DNA of 64,000 nucleotides from positions 310,001 to 374,000 of the forward strand of contig NZ_VITN01000002.1 in assembly GCF_007828045.1 (NCBI RefSeq), given 5' to 3'. The DNA comes from Nitrospirillum amazonense. GTDB lineage: Bacteria > Pseudomonadota > Alphaproteobacteria > Azospirillales > Azospirillaceae. The number at the start of each line of letters is the position of its first letter. Within the stretch, counting starts at the first letter, position 1. The translations under genes and the position numbers were made by a program. Positions 56,024-64,000 of this stretch are shown piece by piece. The notes under the pieces are model-generated. The model did not search any database, had not been told where the DNA came from, and saw only the letters and a list, made by a program, of their open reading frames with translations.

Positions 56024-57646
56024 TCAGCGGCGGCGGCGCGGACGGTTGCGATCCTCGCGCGCCGACGGCTGCTGATCTTCGTTGGCGTTCAAGGCCGCCA
56101 CGAAACTGGAGAACTGGGTGCCCCGGCCATCCTGGGCGGGGCGGGGCGCCACCGGACGGGCGGCGTTGGGGCGCTGCCCCTGCGGCTGGGCCGGACGCTG
56201 CCCCTGCGGGCGCGCCTGTTGCTGCGGACGGGCACTATCGGGGCGCGCCCCGTCAGGACGTGGGCCCTGGGGACGCGGCGCCTGCGGGGGGCGCGGACCC
56301 TGGGGGCGGTTGCCCTCCGTCCGTGCCGGCCGCTGGCCGTCGGTGCGGGCGGGGCGCTGGCCCTCGGTACGGGCGGGCCTGGCTTCGGCCTGACCCTCGG
56401 CACCGCGCTGGCCACGCGGCTGCCCGCGACCGCCATTGCCGCCACCGTTGCGCGGCTGGCGGGCCGGCAGGGGCGGACGGCTCACCGGGGCGGCGGCGGC
56501 CTGGGGCGTGGCCTCGGGCCGCTCACCCACCGGGATGGACTTGCGGATCAGCTTCTCGATGTCGCGCAGGTAGACGCGCTCATCCCCGTCGGCCGTGCAC
56601 AGCGACACGGCGACGCCGGAGGCGCCGGCGCGGGCGGTACGGCCGATGCGGTGGACATAGGTCTCCGGCTCGTTGGGCAGCTCGAAGTTCACCACATGGG
56701 TGACGCCGTCCACGTCGATGCCGCGCGCCGCGATGTCGGTCGCCACCAGCACCCGCACGTCACCGGCACGGAAGCCGTCCAGCGCCTTTTGCCGCGCGTT
56801 CTGTGACTTGTTGCCGTGGATGGCGGCAGCCCCGATGCCCGCCTGCTCCAGCTGGGCCGACACGCGGTTGGCGCCATGCTTGGTGCGGGTGAAGACGATG
56901 CTGCGCTGCATGCCGGCATCGCCGCGGATCAGATCGACCAGCACGTGGCGCTTTTCCGCCGCGGGGACAAAAATCACCTTCTGCGTGATCCGCTCCACCG
57001 TGGTGGAGACGGGCGTCACCTCCACCCGCAGGGGATCCCGCAGCATCTTATTGGCCAATTCAGAGACGTCGGCCGGCATGGTGGCGGAGAAGAATAGCGT
57101 CTGCCGGTTGGCCGGCAGCTTGGCCATGATCTTTTTCAGGCTGTGGATGAAGCCCATGTCCAGCATGCGGTCGGCTTCGTCCAGCACCAGCACCTCGACC
57201 TTGTCCAGGCGCACATGGCCCTGGGTCATCAGGTCCAGCAGGCGGCCCGGCGTGGCCACCAGGATGTCGATGCCGTTGGCCAACGCCTTGACCTGGCTAC
57301 CCTGGCCGACGCCGCCCAGGATGACGGTGTGGCTGAGCTTCAGGCCCACGCCATAGTTGGTGATGCTCTCGCCGATCTGCACCGCCAGCTCACGCGTCGG
57401 GGTCAGGATCAGGGCGCGGGGCATGCGCAGCGGCAGGGCCGATGGGGCGGCCCCCAGGCGCTGCAGGATGGGCAGGGTGAAGGCGGCGGTCTTGCCGGTG
57501 CCCGTCTGGGCGATGCCCAGGATGTCGCGGCCCTCCAGCGCATGGGGAATGGCCCGCGCCTGGATAGGGGTGGCGGTGTGATGGCCCAGCTGGGCCAAAG
57601 CGGCCTGAATCTCAGGCCGCAGGGAGAGGGTGTCGAAAGCGGTCAA
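56024..57646 (-). CDS. DEAD-box RNA helicase (RhlE-like)
   Basis: A 540-residue helicase starting with TTG at 57646. Motifs in order: Q motif [11 protein letters not shown], Walker [18 protein letters not shown], the DEAD box [15 protein letters not shown] near residue 156, SAT in FFSATMP, and HRIGRTAR. The tail from about residue 375 is Arg/Gly/Pro-rich with repeated [16 protein letters not shown] units, likely disordered RNA-binding. RhlE proteins remodel RNA in ribosome assembly and mRNA decay, and cold induction is common in the family. Confidence 0.94.
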   Translation of the reverse strand: MTAFDTLSLRPEIQAALAQLGHHTATPIQARAIPHALEGRDILGIAQTGTGKTAAFTLPILQRLGAAPSALPLRMPRALILTPTRELAVQIGESITNYGVGLKLSHTVILGGVGQGSQVKALANGIDILVATPGRLLDLMTQGHVRLDKVEVLVLDEADRMLDMGFIHSLKKIMAKLPANRQTLFFSATMPADVSELANKMLRDPLRVEVTPVSTTVERITQKVIFVPAAEKRHVLVDLIRGDAGMQRSIVFTRTKHGANRVSAQLEQAGIGAAAIHGNKSQNARQKALDGFRAGDVRVLVATDIAARGIDVDGVTHVVNFELPNEPETYVHRIGRTARAGASGVAVSLCTADGDERVYLRDIEKLIRKSIPVGERPEATPQAAAAPVSRPPLPARQPRNGGGNGGRGQPRGQRGAEGQAEARPARTEGQRPARTDGQRPARTEGNRPQGPRPPQAPRPQGPRPDGARPDSARPQQQARPQGQRPAQPQGQRPNAARPVAPRPAQDGRGTQFSSFVAALNANEDQQPSAREDRNRPRRRR

Positions 57647-58059
57647 TATCTTGGAATCCCAGGGCGACGCGCCGGCCGCGTTCGTTTCTCGCGGCCGCGG
57701 ATCGCGGTCAAGCCCTTGCCCGGGCGCGTGCCGGCAGGCATGTGTCAGAAGGTCGAGTATGCCCTGGGTGCTACAGGGGCGATTTGGCCGCCACCGCTAC
57801 GCGCCACCCGGGGGATACCGCCGGGCCCAACGGCCCGGCATGGGAACGAATGATGCCATCCATTCCTTAAGACCGCATAAGTGGCTGTGACCGGTCCCAG
57901 GTACAAGGGAAATCGCTCGAAGCCCCCCGTATTGCTGCCATGCCCGGGCGTGGGTGGGCGTTGTCACACAACCGCCAAGCTTGTGCGCCAGGGTGCTCAC
58001 CCCCGCGCCGCAACATCGCGTTTGCACGCGCGTACAATTCCCCGTAGAAAGGCCGCGAC
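57647..58059. other. non-coding gap between RhlE and the cobalamin riboswitch
   Basis: About 410 bases with no credible gene. It must hold the RhlE promoter (reading left) and the promoter of the riboswitch transcript (reading right). I see no clear sigma-70 boxes or strong hairpins that I would stand behind. Confidence 0.4.
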
Positions 58060-58250
58060 GGTTCCAGCCCCTGAGCGGGCTGGATGAAAAGGGAACGCGG
58101 AACGGGGCATGGCCCCCAAGCCGCGGCTGCCCCCGCAACTGTGAACGGTGAGTCCGACACCACCCTGCTGATCATCCGGCAGGGTCCAAGCCACTGGGGA
58201 ACCGGGAAGGCGGTGTGCGGGCCGCGACCCGTGAGCCAGGAGACCTGCCG
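58060..58250 (+). promoter_or_regulatory. cobalamin riboswitch
   Basis: The conserved pieces are in order: GGTTCC at 58060, GGGAACGCGG at 58091, CCCCCGCAACTGTGAACGG from 58131, GCCACTGG at 58190, GGGAAGGC at 58204 and the B12 box GAGCCAGGAGACCTGCC at 58233. This is the classical AdoCbl aptamer. The TonB receptor starts 150 bases later. In the gap CATTGG (58275) can pair with CCAATG (58291), which may be part of the expression platform. B12 binding should lower expression. Confidence 0.93.
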
Positions 58251-58399
58251 TCACGCCGTGGTCACGCACGGGCACATTGGGCGGGGTGCACCAATGGGGA
58301 AGGACACCTGCCGCGCGGCCATCTGGGGATATCCAGGCCGGCGAAGGGTAGTCCGTTCTTTGGCCCGTGGTGACGTGTCACGTTGCCAGAGGCCAACAA

Positions 58400-60451
58400 A
58401 TGATGGGTCGTTTCGTTCTCAGAATAACAACATCCCTATTCCTGCTGATCAGTCCGGTTGCCCTTGCCGCCACCGATGACGAGGCCGCGTCCAGCGCGCC
58501 GGCCGATACCCTCGACGACGTGGTGGTCACCGCCGCCCGCCGCGACCTGATTGGCGCGGCCGCCACCTCCAGCCAGGGTGTGGTGGTGAAGGAGGAGCTG
58601 GACCTCCTGCCCGCCTATCGCGTGGGTCAGATGCTGGAGACGGTGCCCGGCCTGGTGGTCACCAGCCACAGCGGCGAGGGCAAGGCCAACCAGTATCTGC
58701 TGCGTGGCTTCAACCTGGATCACGGCACCGACATGGCCACCAGCGTGGACGGCATGCCGGTGAACATGCGCACCCACGCGCACGGCCAAGGCTATACCGA
58801 CCTGAACTTTGTGATTCCGGAACTCGCCAGCGGCATCGGCTACACCAAGGGGCCCTATTTCGCGGCGCAGGGCGACTTCTCCGCCGTCGGCTCCATCCAG
58901 ATGGGTTACCTGGACCAGCTTCCGGCCCAGGTGGCGCTGACGGCGGGCACGCTGGGCTATCAGCGCGCCTTCGCCGCCGGCACCATGGCGTTAGGCGCCG
59001 GCCAGCTGATGGCGGGTGGGGAGCTGGTGCATTATGACGGGCCCTGGGACCATCCGGACAATTTGCGCAAGGGCAATGCCGTGCTGCGCTATAGCCAGGG
59101 CGCGCGGGACGACGGCTTCAGCGTCACTGCCATGTATTACCGTGGCCTGTGGAATGCCACCACCGACCAGCCGCAACGCGCCATCGCGCAAGGCCTGATC
59201 GGCCGCTATGGCACCCTGGACCCTACGGACGGCGGCCAGGCGCGGCGCATGAGCCTGTCGGGCACCTTTGCCATGCCGGTGGAAGCCGGCTGGCTGGCCG
59301 GCGGCGAGGTGACGGCCAACGCCTATGTCATCAACAACCAGCTGACGCTGTGGAACGACTTCACCCATTTTCTTTACAACCCGGTTGATGGCGACCAGCA
59401 CGCCCAGGACGAGAACCGCATGGTGGCGGGCGGCGCCGTTAGCTACAGCCGCCCCTTGAGCCTGCTGGGCCTGGACCATGAGGTGGTGGCCGGCCTGGAC
59501 ACCCGTTTCGACGACGTGCATGTCGATCTCCGAGCGACGAGGGCCCGCGTGGCCTATGCCCTGGTCGAGAACGATAACGTCCAGGAGGCCGGCGGCGGGG
59601 CTTATGTCCAAGTCACCAGCCACTGGACGTCCTGGCTGCGCACCGTCGCGGGTCTGCGCGAAGACTACCTGACCGCCACCGACCATGGCACCAACGCCGG
59701 CGTGGTCGCCGCCCGCCTGTTCCAACCCAAGGGCAGCGCCATCGCCACCCTGTGGGAAGGGACGGAGGTCTATGCCAGCGCCGGCCGCGGCTTTCACAGC
59801 GACGACGTGCGCGGAGCATCTCTGGGAAACGCCCCCTTGCTGGCCAAGGCCGATGGCGAGGAGGTGGGCATCCGCAGCACCCTCCTGCCCAACCTGACCG
59901 CCACGCTGACCGCCTTCCAGATGGATTTCGTCTCGGAGCTGACCTACGACGCCGACGTGGGCCAGACGGAGGCCGGGCGCCCCAGCCGCCGGCGCGGGGT
60001 GGAATTGAACACCACCTACAACCCTTTCGGCTGGCTGGAATTCTACGGCAGCATCGCCTTCAGCCACGCCCGCTACACCGACAGCGATCCAGCCGGCAGC
60101 TTCATCCCCGACGCGCCCAAGCTGATCGGCTCGCTGGGGATCTATCTGCGTGACCTCGGCCCCTGGTCGGGCGGCGTGGAGTACCGCTATTTCGGCGCCC
60201 ACCCACTGATCGAGGACAACAGCGTGCGTTCGGCGGGCAGCCAGGAATGGAACCTGACGGCCAACTACACGCTGCAAAGCGGCCTGCGTTTCGGCATCGG
60301 TCTTTACAACGTCTTCGACAGCAAGGATGACGCCGCCGACTATTATTACACCGACCGGCTGAAGGGCGAACCGGCGGAGGGTGTCGGCGACCTGCATGTC
60401 CACCCGCTGGAGCCCCGCTCCGTCCGCTTCACGATTGGTAAGGTTTTCTGA
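58400..60451 (+). CDS. TonB-dependent outer-membrane receptor (cobalamin- or cobalt-regulated)
   Basis: About 683 residues from the ATG at 58400, with AGAGG upstream. A signal peptide (RITTSLFLLISPVALAA) precedes a TonB box (DDVVVTA), a plug domain with VPGLVVTSHSGEGKANQYLLRGFNLDHG, and a long beta-barrel ending SVRFTIGKVF. It belongs to a subgroup with the HTHAHGQGYTDLNF-like plug motif, not to classical BtuB. The riboswitch in front shows repression by B12, so the cargo is likely a corrinoid, a cobalt chelate or a related metal complex. It abuts the convergent phosphopantetheinyl transferase. Confidence 0.9.
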   Translation: MMGRFVLRITTSLFLLISPVALAATDDEAASSAPADTLDDVVVTAARRDLIGAAATSSQGVVVKEELDLLPAYRVGQMLETVPGLVVTSHSGEGKANQYLLRGFNLDHGTDMATSVDGMPVNMRTHAHGQGYTDLNFVIPELASGIGYTKGPYFAAQGDFSAVGSIQMGYLDQLPAQVALTAGTLGYQRAFAAGTMALGAGQLMAGGELVHYDGPWDHPDNLRKGNAVLRYSQGARDDGFSVTAMYYRGLWNATTDQPQRAIAQGLIGRYGTLDPTDGGQARRMSLSGTFAMPVEAGWLAGGEVTANAYVINNQLTLWNDFTHFLYNPVDGDQHAQDENRMVAGGAVSYSRPLSLLGLDHEVVAGLDTRFDDVHVDLRATRARVAYALVENDNVQEAGGGAYVQVTSHWTSWLRTVAGLREDYLTATDHGTNAGVVAARLFQPKGSAIATLWEGTEVYASAGRGFHSDDVRGASLGNAPLLAKADGEEVGIRSTLLPNLTATLTAFQMDFVSELTYDADVGQTEAGRPSRRRGVELNTTYNPFGWLEFYGSIAFSHARYTDSDPAGSFIPDAPKLIGSLGIYLRDLGPWSGGVEYRYFGAHPLIEDNSVRSAGSQEWNLTANYTLQSGLRFGIGLYNVFDSKDDAADYYYTDRLKGEPAEGVGDLHVHPLEPRSVRFTIGKVF

Positions 60452-61177
60452 TCACCACAGGTCGGCCAGCCCTTCCTCCATCCCCAGGTCGGCGGGGGGC
60501 TGGCCATCCGGGCCCATCCAGGCCACGGCGGCCTTGTAGCCGCTGGGCAGATCGCGTGTCCATAGCCGGCAGGCCTGGCCCGTCGGCAGGGAACCGTCGT
60601 GGCGGATCAGCGCGGGGCCCTCGGGTGTTATGGCGTCGGGTGCCATGGCGAAGCTGTCGGTGGGCAGCGACAGGCCCAGGCCCAGGGCCTTGATATAAGC
60701 TTCCTTCAAGGTCCAGAAGGCCACCAGGTCCGGCCCGCCGCGCCCGGCGGGGCGGGCATCCAGCCAGGCCAGTTCCTCGGGCGCGAACATGGCCGTCGCC
60801 ACCTCCGCCCCGATACGACGGTCGCCAGGCTCCACATCCACGCCTATCCGCGTGCCGGCATCCAGGGTCACGGCACAGGCCACCAGGCCGTCGGTATGCG
60901 ACAGGTTGAAATCCAGCCCCATCGGCGCATCCACCAACCCCGGCTTGCCCTGCGGCGTGAGGGGGGCGAAGGCCAGTGCCGCCGGCGGCCGGCCCAGCAG
61001 GCGGCCCAGCCACAGCCGGGCCAGGCCGTGGGCCGCCACATATTCCCGCCGGTTGGCTTCGAACACGAAGCGGCGGGCCCGCGCCTGCTCCCCCTCATCC
61101 AGCAGGGGCCACAGGCGGGCATAGGCCGCGTCATCCAGCGCGCTCAAGGGCAGGGTCCGCAGCAGCGGCATGGTCAT
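60452..61177 (-). CDS. 4'-phosphopantetheinyl transferase (Sfp type)
   Basis: A 241-residue Sfp-type enzyme. It has the magnesium-binding RIGVDVEPGDRRIG, the WTLKEAYIKALGLGLSLP motif and an N-terminal REYVAAHGLARLWLG. It transfers phosphopantetheine from CoA to carrier proteins. An Sfp-type enzyme usually serves polyketide, non-ribosomal peptide or lysine pathways, none of which is in this window, so its partner lies elsewhere. Confidence 0.9.
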   Translation of the reverse strand: MTMPLLRTLPLSALDDAAYARLWPLLDEGEQARARRFVFEANRREYVAAHGLARLWLGRLLGRPPAALAFAPLTPQGKPGLVDAPMGLDFNLSHTDGLVACAVTLDAGTRIGVDVEPGDRRIGAEVATAMFAPEELAWLDARPAGRGGPDLVAFWTLKEAYIKALGLGLSLPTDSFAMAPDAITPEGPALIRHDGSLPTGQACRLWTRDLPSGYKAAVAWMGPDGQPPADLGMEEGLADLW

Positions 61178-61451
61178 CCGTTCGGGCGACAGGGGTCAAA
61201 GGGCCGGGCCAGATCAGGCGCCCGGCCGCCCCCTGTCAAGGCCTCGGTGCCAGGACCTCAATCCTCAGCCCTCAACCGGCGCGGTACCCCGCCTATAGCA
61301 CCGCTACAGCTTCGGATATCCGCCTCGCCGAAGGTGGTGCCGAGTTGGGCCAAAAATGATCCCCCGTTTCCCGACGGAACACGGCGGGCGCCCGTTCTAT
61401 TGAAGTGCCGCATGTGATGTGCCGCATGCCCCGTGACGGAGCCCGACGCCG

Positions 61452-62168
61452 ATGCCCACCCGCCGCACCGCCCCCCGCATCCTGGCCGCCACACTGGCGC
61501 TGGCGGCCGCGTCCCTCGCCCACGCCGCCCGGGCACAGACGGCCACCCCGGCGGACTCTATCCCAGCGGATTGGGGCCCCTTGCTGAGCATCGGCCCCGT
61601 AGTCAGCACCCTAGGCCTGGGGGCGGAGATCGGCGCCCGTTTCGACGACCGCTTCGGCCTGCGCCTCAACGCCAATGGCTTCGCCTTCTCCGCCAATCAC
61701 ACGGTGCGCGACGTGCGTTACGACGGCGATGCCACGCTGGAGTCCTTCGGCCTGCTGGCCGACCTGCACCCCTTCGGCGACGGCTGGCGCGTAACCGCCG
61801 GGGCGCGGCTGAACCTCAACGAGGTCGACCTGAAGGGCACGCCGCGGAACGCCACCTACACCATCCACGGCATGACCTACACCGCGAACGAGGTGGGCAG
61901 CCTGAACGGCAAGATCGCCTTCAACCGCTTCGCCCCTTACGTCGGCGTGGGCTATGAGGGCGCGGTGGCCGACCGTTGGCGCTTCGGCATCGACCTGGGC
62001 GCCATGTACCACGGCACGCCCAGGGTTTCCCTCGACGCCAGCGGACCCGTCACCACCACACCCGACTTCCAAAACCGCCTGGACGCCGAACGCCAGGAAC
62101 TGCGCGACGATGTGAAGGACTACAGCTGGTACCCGGTGCTGAGCCTGACGGTGAAGTATTTGTTTTAG
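61452..62168 (+). CDS. OmpW-like outer-membrane beta-barrel protein
   Basis: A 238-residue protein with a signal peptide (ILAATLALAAASLAHAARAQ). The mature part has the alternating strands and glycine pattern of small 8-stranded barrels (NANGFAFSANHTV, FAPYVGVGYEGAVADRWRFGIDLGAMYHG) and ends SLTVKYLF. Family resemblance is to generic OmpW/opacity-like barrels; function unknown. It is the last high-GC gene before the AT-rich island. Confidence 0.75.
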   Translation: MPTRRTAPRILAATLALAAASLAHAARAQTATPADSIPADWGPLLSIGPVVSTLGLGAEIGARFDDRFGLRLNANGFAFSANHTVRDVRYDGDATLESFGLLADLHPFGDGWRVTAGARLNLNEVDLKGTPRNATYTIHGMTYTANEVGSLNGKIAFNRFAPYVGVGYEGAVADRWRFGIDLGAMYHGTPRVSLDASGPVTTTPDFQNRLDAERQELRDDVKDYSWYPVLSLTVKYLF

Positions 62169-62220
62169 AACAAACACGCATCGAACATTAAAAGAACACC
62201 ATCGATAGCCATTATTTTCT

Positions 62221-63195
62221 TTATATTTTTTTCTCAATAAATTCTTTTATCCTTTTTGCTGCAAATTGGTGAAATATATCTTTCTCCAAAAGCATTGAAA
62301 ATTCTGCATGTCCAGATATTCTGTGAATGAATTGAGCATACAACTCTCTTTCATCTACAGATGATCTCAGGTCACTATTAACAACAGATATAAGTCCATT
62401 TATTCTCTGACGAGGGGATTTTATATCGTCGTAAAAACAAGACAAGCATTCTATTAAAATTTCTCTCCAATCTCTGGGGTCATAAATTTCTGGAAGATCT
62501 AAATGATTGGGAAAAGTGGCGTATCGTATGCAATATGGGCCAATATTAAAATTAAATACCTCTCCATTGTGAAATGAATCTAATTCTTCATCATCAAATA
62601 AAGATGAGTCAGATATGCGCACTTTAGTCCCAGGAGAACGCACGACATACCGCTTATCATCGTGTTCAGAATATGAGAACCCGATGATATTATTTTTTGG
62701 CATAAATCTAAATATTCTAAATATGGCTGCTGGAATTGATACGTCCAAATCCTCAGCTACGCCCTCTATTAATTCTCGAATATCGTGATATTCCTTTATA
62801 TAATTCCTGACACAATCCTCCGGCATTAATAATTCTGAGGCAAATGCATTAGCCTCACCTTCCATAAACCAATACAATAAATCAATATCTCCATTTAGAT
62901 CAGTATGATCAATAATATTTCCGGTGTGCCATGGAATCAATATATGCCCAAGCTCATGAGCCAACGTAAACCTTTGGCGAGTTCTATATCCTCCCTTTTT
63001 AACAAAGACCTTGGTTCTTGTTCCAATTGCTTTCAAATCCATACACAGACCATCAATATCGAATGGCATATCAATAAATTTTAGATCTGCATATGATCTT
63101 ACCAAATCTTCTACTGGCACCGGAAATTTCAGATTGTTTTTCCGATGCAAGCGTCGCGCCAACCGTAGGATTCGCTCGTCAACTTCTCTAACCAT
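62221..63195 (-). CDS. ImmA/IrrE-family metallo-endopeptidase
   Basis: A 324-residue protein. The zinc motif is TLAHELGHILIPWH (His80, His84), with the third ligand region EGEANAFASELLMP (Glu114 or so). No helix-turn-helix domain is fused. The C-terminal ~150 residues have no motif I recognise. ImmA/IrrE proteases cleave repressors or antitoxins (ImmR, DdrO) and so switch on genes. It is the third gene of the AT-rich cassette, 9 bases after the 104-residue protein. Codon use is AT-biased, unlike the neighbours, showing recent acquisition. Confidence 0.88.
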   Translation of the reverse strand: MVREVDERILRLARRLHRKNNLKFPVPVEDLVRSYADLKFIDMPFDIDGLCMDLKAIGTRTKVFVKKGGYRTRQRFTLAHELGHILIPWHTGNIIDHTDLNGDIDLLYWFMEGEANAFASELLMPEDCVRNYIKEYHDIRELIEGVAEDLDVSIPAAIFRIFRFMPKNNIIGFSYSEHDDKRYVVRSPGTKVRISDSSLFDDEELDSFHNGEVFNFNIGPYCIRYATFPNHLDLPEIYDPRDWREILIECLSCFYDDIKSPRQRINGLISVVNSDLRSSVDERELYAQFIHRISGHAEFSMLLEKDIFHQFAAKRIKEFIEKKI

Positions 63196-63204
63196 ATTCC
63201 GTTC

Positions 63205-63519
63205 CTAAATATGACCGTTCTTCTTAAGCCAATCGATTATTTTCTGAGCCTCAGCTGGCTTATCGCTTCTAGCCGCCATGGCATATTTTTTTGCAATATA
63301 TTCCCCTATTGGTACTCCCTCATCTCGAGCAGAAATTATTTTCTGAAGCGCGGATTTGTCCATTAATAAAATTTCCCATTCACCTTGACTAAATCCGAGA
63401 TAATCCACCAAGCTCTCAACAGAGTCAGAATCATGCCATTGGTCAATAAAATCATCAAGTTCGTCATAAGTATAGTATCCCTGAACGCAGCCAGGGAGAA
63501 ATTTAATATCCTCAGACAT
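63205..63519 (-). CDS. small acidic protein, candidate antitoxin/immunity protein
   Basis: A 104-residue protein. The first half is acidic (YYTYDELDDFIDQWHDSDSVE). The middle, SLVDYLGFSQGEWEILLMDKSALQKIISARDEG, has the 'LxxYLGxxxxEWxxxxxDxxALxxIIxAR' pattern that I know from small proteins of toxin-antitoxin and related operons. It overlaps the colicin E3-like gene by 8 bases, so both are made together. Acidic partners are expected for E3-type ribonucleases, whose immunity proteins bind the basic toxin. Identification as antitoxin is inference. Confidence 0.6.
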   Translation of the reverse strand: MSEDIKFLPGCVQGYYTYDELDDFIDQWHDSDSVESLVDYLGFSQGEWEILLMDKSALQKIISARDEGVPIGEYIAKKYAMAARSDKPAEAQKIIDWLKKNGHI

Positions 63520-63748
63520 TGATACGCCTCCCCCTCATCGCGCCCTTACCATTCGGTCGTCCCGTAACTGCGTCAAGCACATCTAAATGCTTACCCCTCT
63601 TATTAAATACCTCTATCTCACCATGAAAACCATCCCACGTGTATAGATATTCTCCATCACTTGAACGCCATCGCATTTCACCATGCACAAAACCAAGATT
63701 TTTACATTCATCTAAAAAACAAGGCTTTGGCCGCGGCACTCGCACCAT
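63512..63748 (-). CDS. stand-alone colicin E3-type 16S rRNA ribonuclease domain (toxin)
   Basis: A 78-residue basic protein. The segment YLYTWDGFHGEIEVFNKRGKHL aligns with colicin E3 YEWDSQHGELEGYRASDGQHL, and the catalytic Asp, His and Glu (D510, H513, E517 of colicin E3) fall in place. A following DAVTGRPNGKGAMRGRR matches the DPKTGNQLKG-PKRN end with its essential arginine. Colicin E3 cleaves 16S rRNA in the decoding centre. Here the domain is not attached to translocation domains; an in-frame TAA just before the ATG rules out an N-terminal extension. It is the first gene of the cassette. Confidence 0.72.
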   Translation of the reverse strand: MVRVPRPKPCFLDECKNLGFVHGEMRWRSSDGEYLYTWDGFHGEIEVFNKRGKHLDVLDAVTGRPNGKGAMRGRRINV

Positions 63749-63911
63749 TTATAATGCCCCCCCTATAAAAATCCCGCCTACTAAACATAAGTTACAATCC
63801 CAAATTCGTTCTCGATTAATTACCTCGAATTTCAACTATTAATTATAACACAGACCCTAAGAAATCACCACCCCATACACTGCCAAGTTACCGTTGGCAG
63901 AGATAAGAATA
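63749..63911. other. AT-rich promoter region of the toxin cassette
   Basis: This stretch contains no gene. On the minus strand GCATTATAAATG overlaps the toxin start codon, and several TAAT/TATA-like elements occur upstream. One of these must drive the cassette, but I cannot assign a -35/-10 pair with confidence. Confidence 0.35.
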
Positions 63912-63941
63912 GGAACGGGCGCCGTCGCCGGCGCCCGTTCC
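63912..63941 (-). terminator. terminator hairpin of the gene at the right edge
   Basis: A perfect 12-bp stem GGAACGGGCGCC / GGCGCCCGTTCC with a six-base loop. On the minus strand it is followed by TATTCTTAT. It lies 25 bases past the TAA stop of the partial gene at 63967. Confidence 0.75.
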
Positions 63942-63966
63942 GCTCAAACCCTAAGCCGGCGCCCGC

Positions 63967-64000
63967 TTACCTCTGGGCGAAGTCTAGCGCCCCCGTCAGG
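63967..64000 (-). CDS. C-terminal end of a gene continuing beyond the window
   Basis: On the minus strand the last bases read LTGALDFAQR followed by TAA, and a strong hairpin follows 25 bases later. High-GC codons return here, so the host chromosome resumes. Too short to identify. Confidence 0.5.
   Translation of the reverse strand, partial: LTGALDFAQR

Larger units (their letters stand above)
62169..63966. mobile_element. AT-rich genomic island (toxin/antitoxin/protease cassette)
   Basis: Base composition changes abruptly after 62168: for example only 13 of the 60 bases 62221-62280 are G or C, against typically 38-42 of 60 elsewhere. The island carries three minus-strand genes and returns to high GC near 63910. 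No integrase, transposase, tRNA or flanking direct repeat was found, so the mode of entry is unknown. Confidence 0.7.

Noticed and set aside
62169..63966. Attachment-site repeats flanking the AT-rich island
   Set aside because: I looked for matching direct repeats near 62165-62220 and 63850-63910 and found none convincing; there is no integrase or tRNA.

Overview
The window is high-GC, densely packed bacterial chromosome with no rRNA, tRNA, CRISPR array or insertion sequence that I can see. The gene content points to an alphaproteobacterium, most likely Rhodospirillales/Azospirillaceae. The pointers are an aa3-oxidase subunit IV of the proteobacterial type, a PmtA-like phospholipid methyltransferase, an RNase E with a long acidic insertion in its S1 domain, a sigma-E/ChrR pair, an LABN protein in a lipid A-type operon and a LuxI/LuxR pair. 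This placement is inference.

Layout. 1-3610: the tail of a flavin monooxygenase, a small oxidase subunit, a decayed LysR gene and a TPR/O-GlcNAc-transferase-like protein. 3615-13450 (minus strand): a complete reductive pyrimidine catabolic cluster consisting of beta-alanine aminotransferase, PreT, PreA, beta-ureidopropionase, a RutR-like regulator, dihydropyrimidinase, an NCS1 permease and CsaA. A RutR-type operator lies upstream of its first gene. 13767-23906: housekeeping and small metabolic genes (ndk, ABC-F ATPase, phospholipid methyltransferase, acyltransferase, LysR, RidA plus PLP enzyme, SDR, yicC-gmk). 23913-26116 (minus): a RiPP-like locus with three tandem Y-X10-GDL peptides and a radical SAM/SPASM maturase. 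26385-31241: MATE/MarR, an outer-membrane protein, and GlxA-type regulator/SDR pairs. 31316-39177: cell-wall genes (PBP1A, amidase) and rne with a 566-base leader. 39392-46351: nicotinamidase, a GT2-LABN-GT39-PAP2 operon, RidA, a FemAB-like acyltransferase and a hydrolase. 46352-50088: a TauE/UreH-like membrane protein with an FNR-like box, then divergent luxR/luxI followed by a cytochrome P450. 50095-55594: a sigma-E/ChrR photo-oxidative stress locus with CfaS, DUF1365, DUF1295 and DUF2177 genes, driven by back-to-back sigma-E-like promoters. 55730-62168: a small conserved protein, RhlE helicase, a cobalamin riboswitch with a TonB-dependent receptor, a phosphopantetheinyl transferase and an outer-membrane barrel. 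62221-63748: a strikingly AT-rich island with a stand-alone colicin E3-type ribonuclease domain, an overlapping small acidic protein and an ImmA/IrrE metalloprotease. The last bases hold the end of another minus-strand gene and its terminator hairpin.

The two most interesting systems are the three-peptide radical SAM locus and the AT-rich toxin/antitoxin/protease cassette. The regulatory sites (RutR box, paired sigma-E promoters, lux-type box, FNR-type box, MarR twin operator, B12 riboswitch) were read by eye from the sequence and are predictions.
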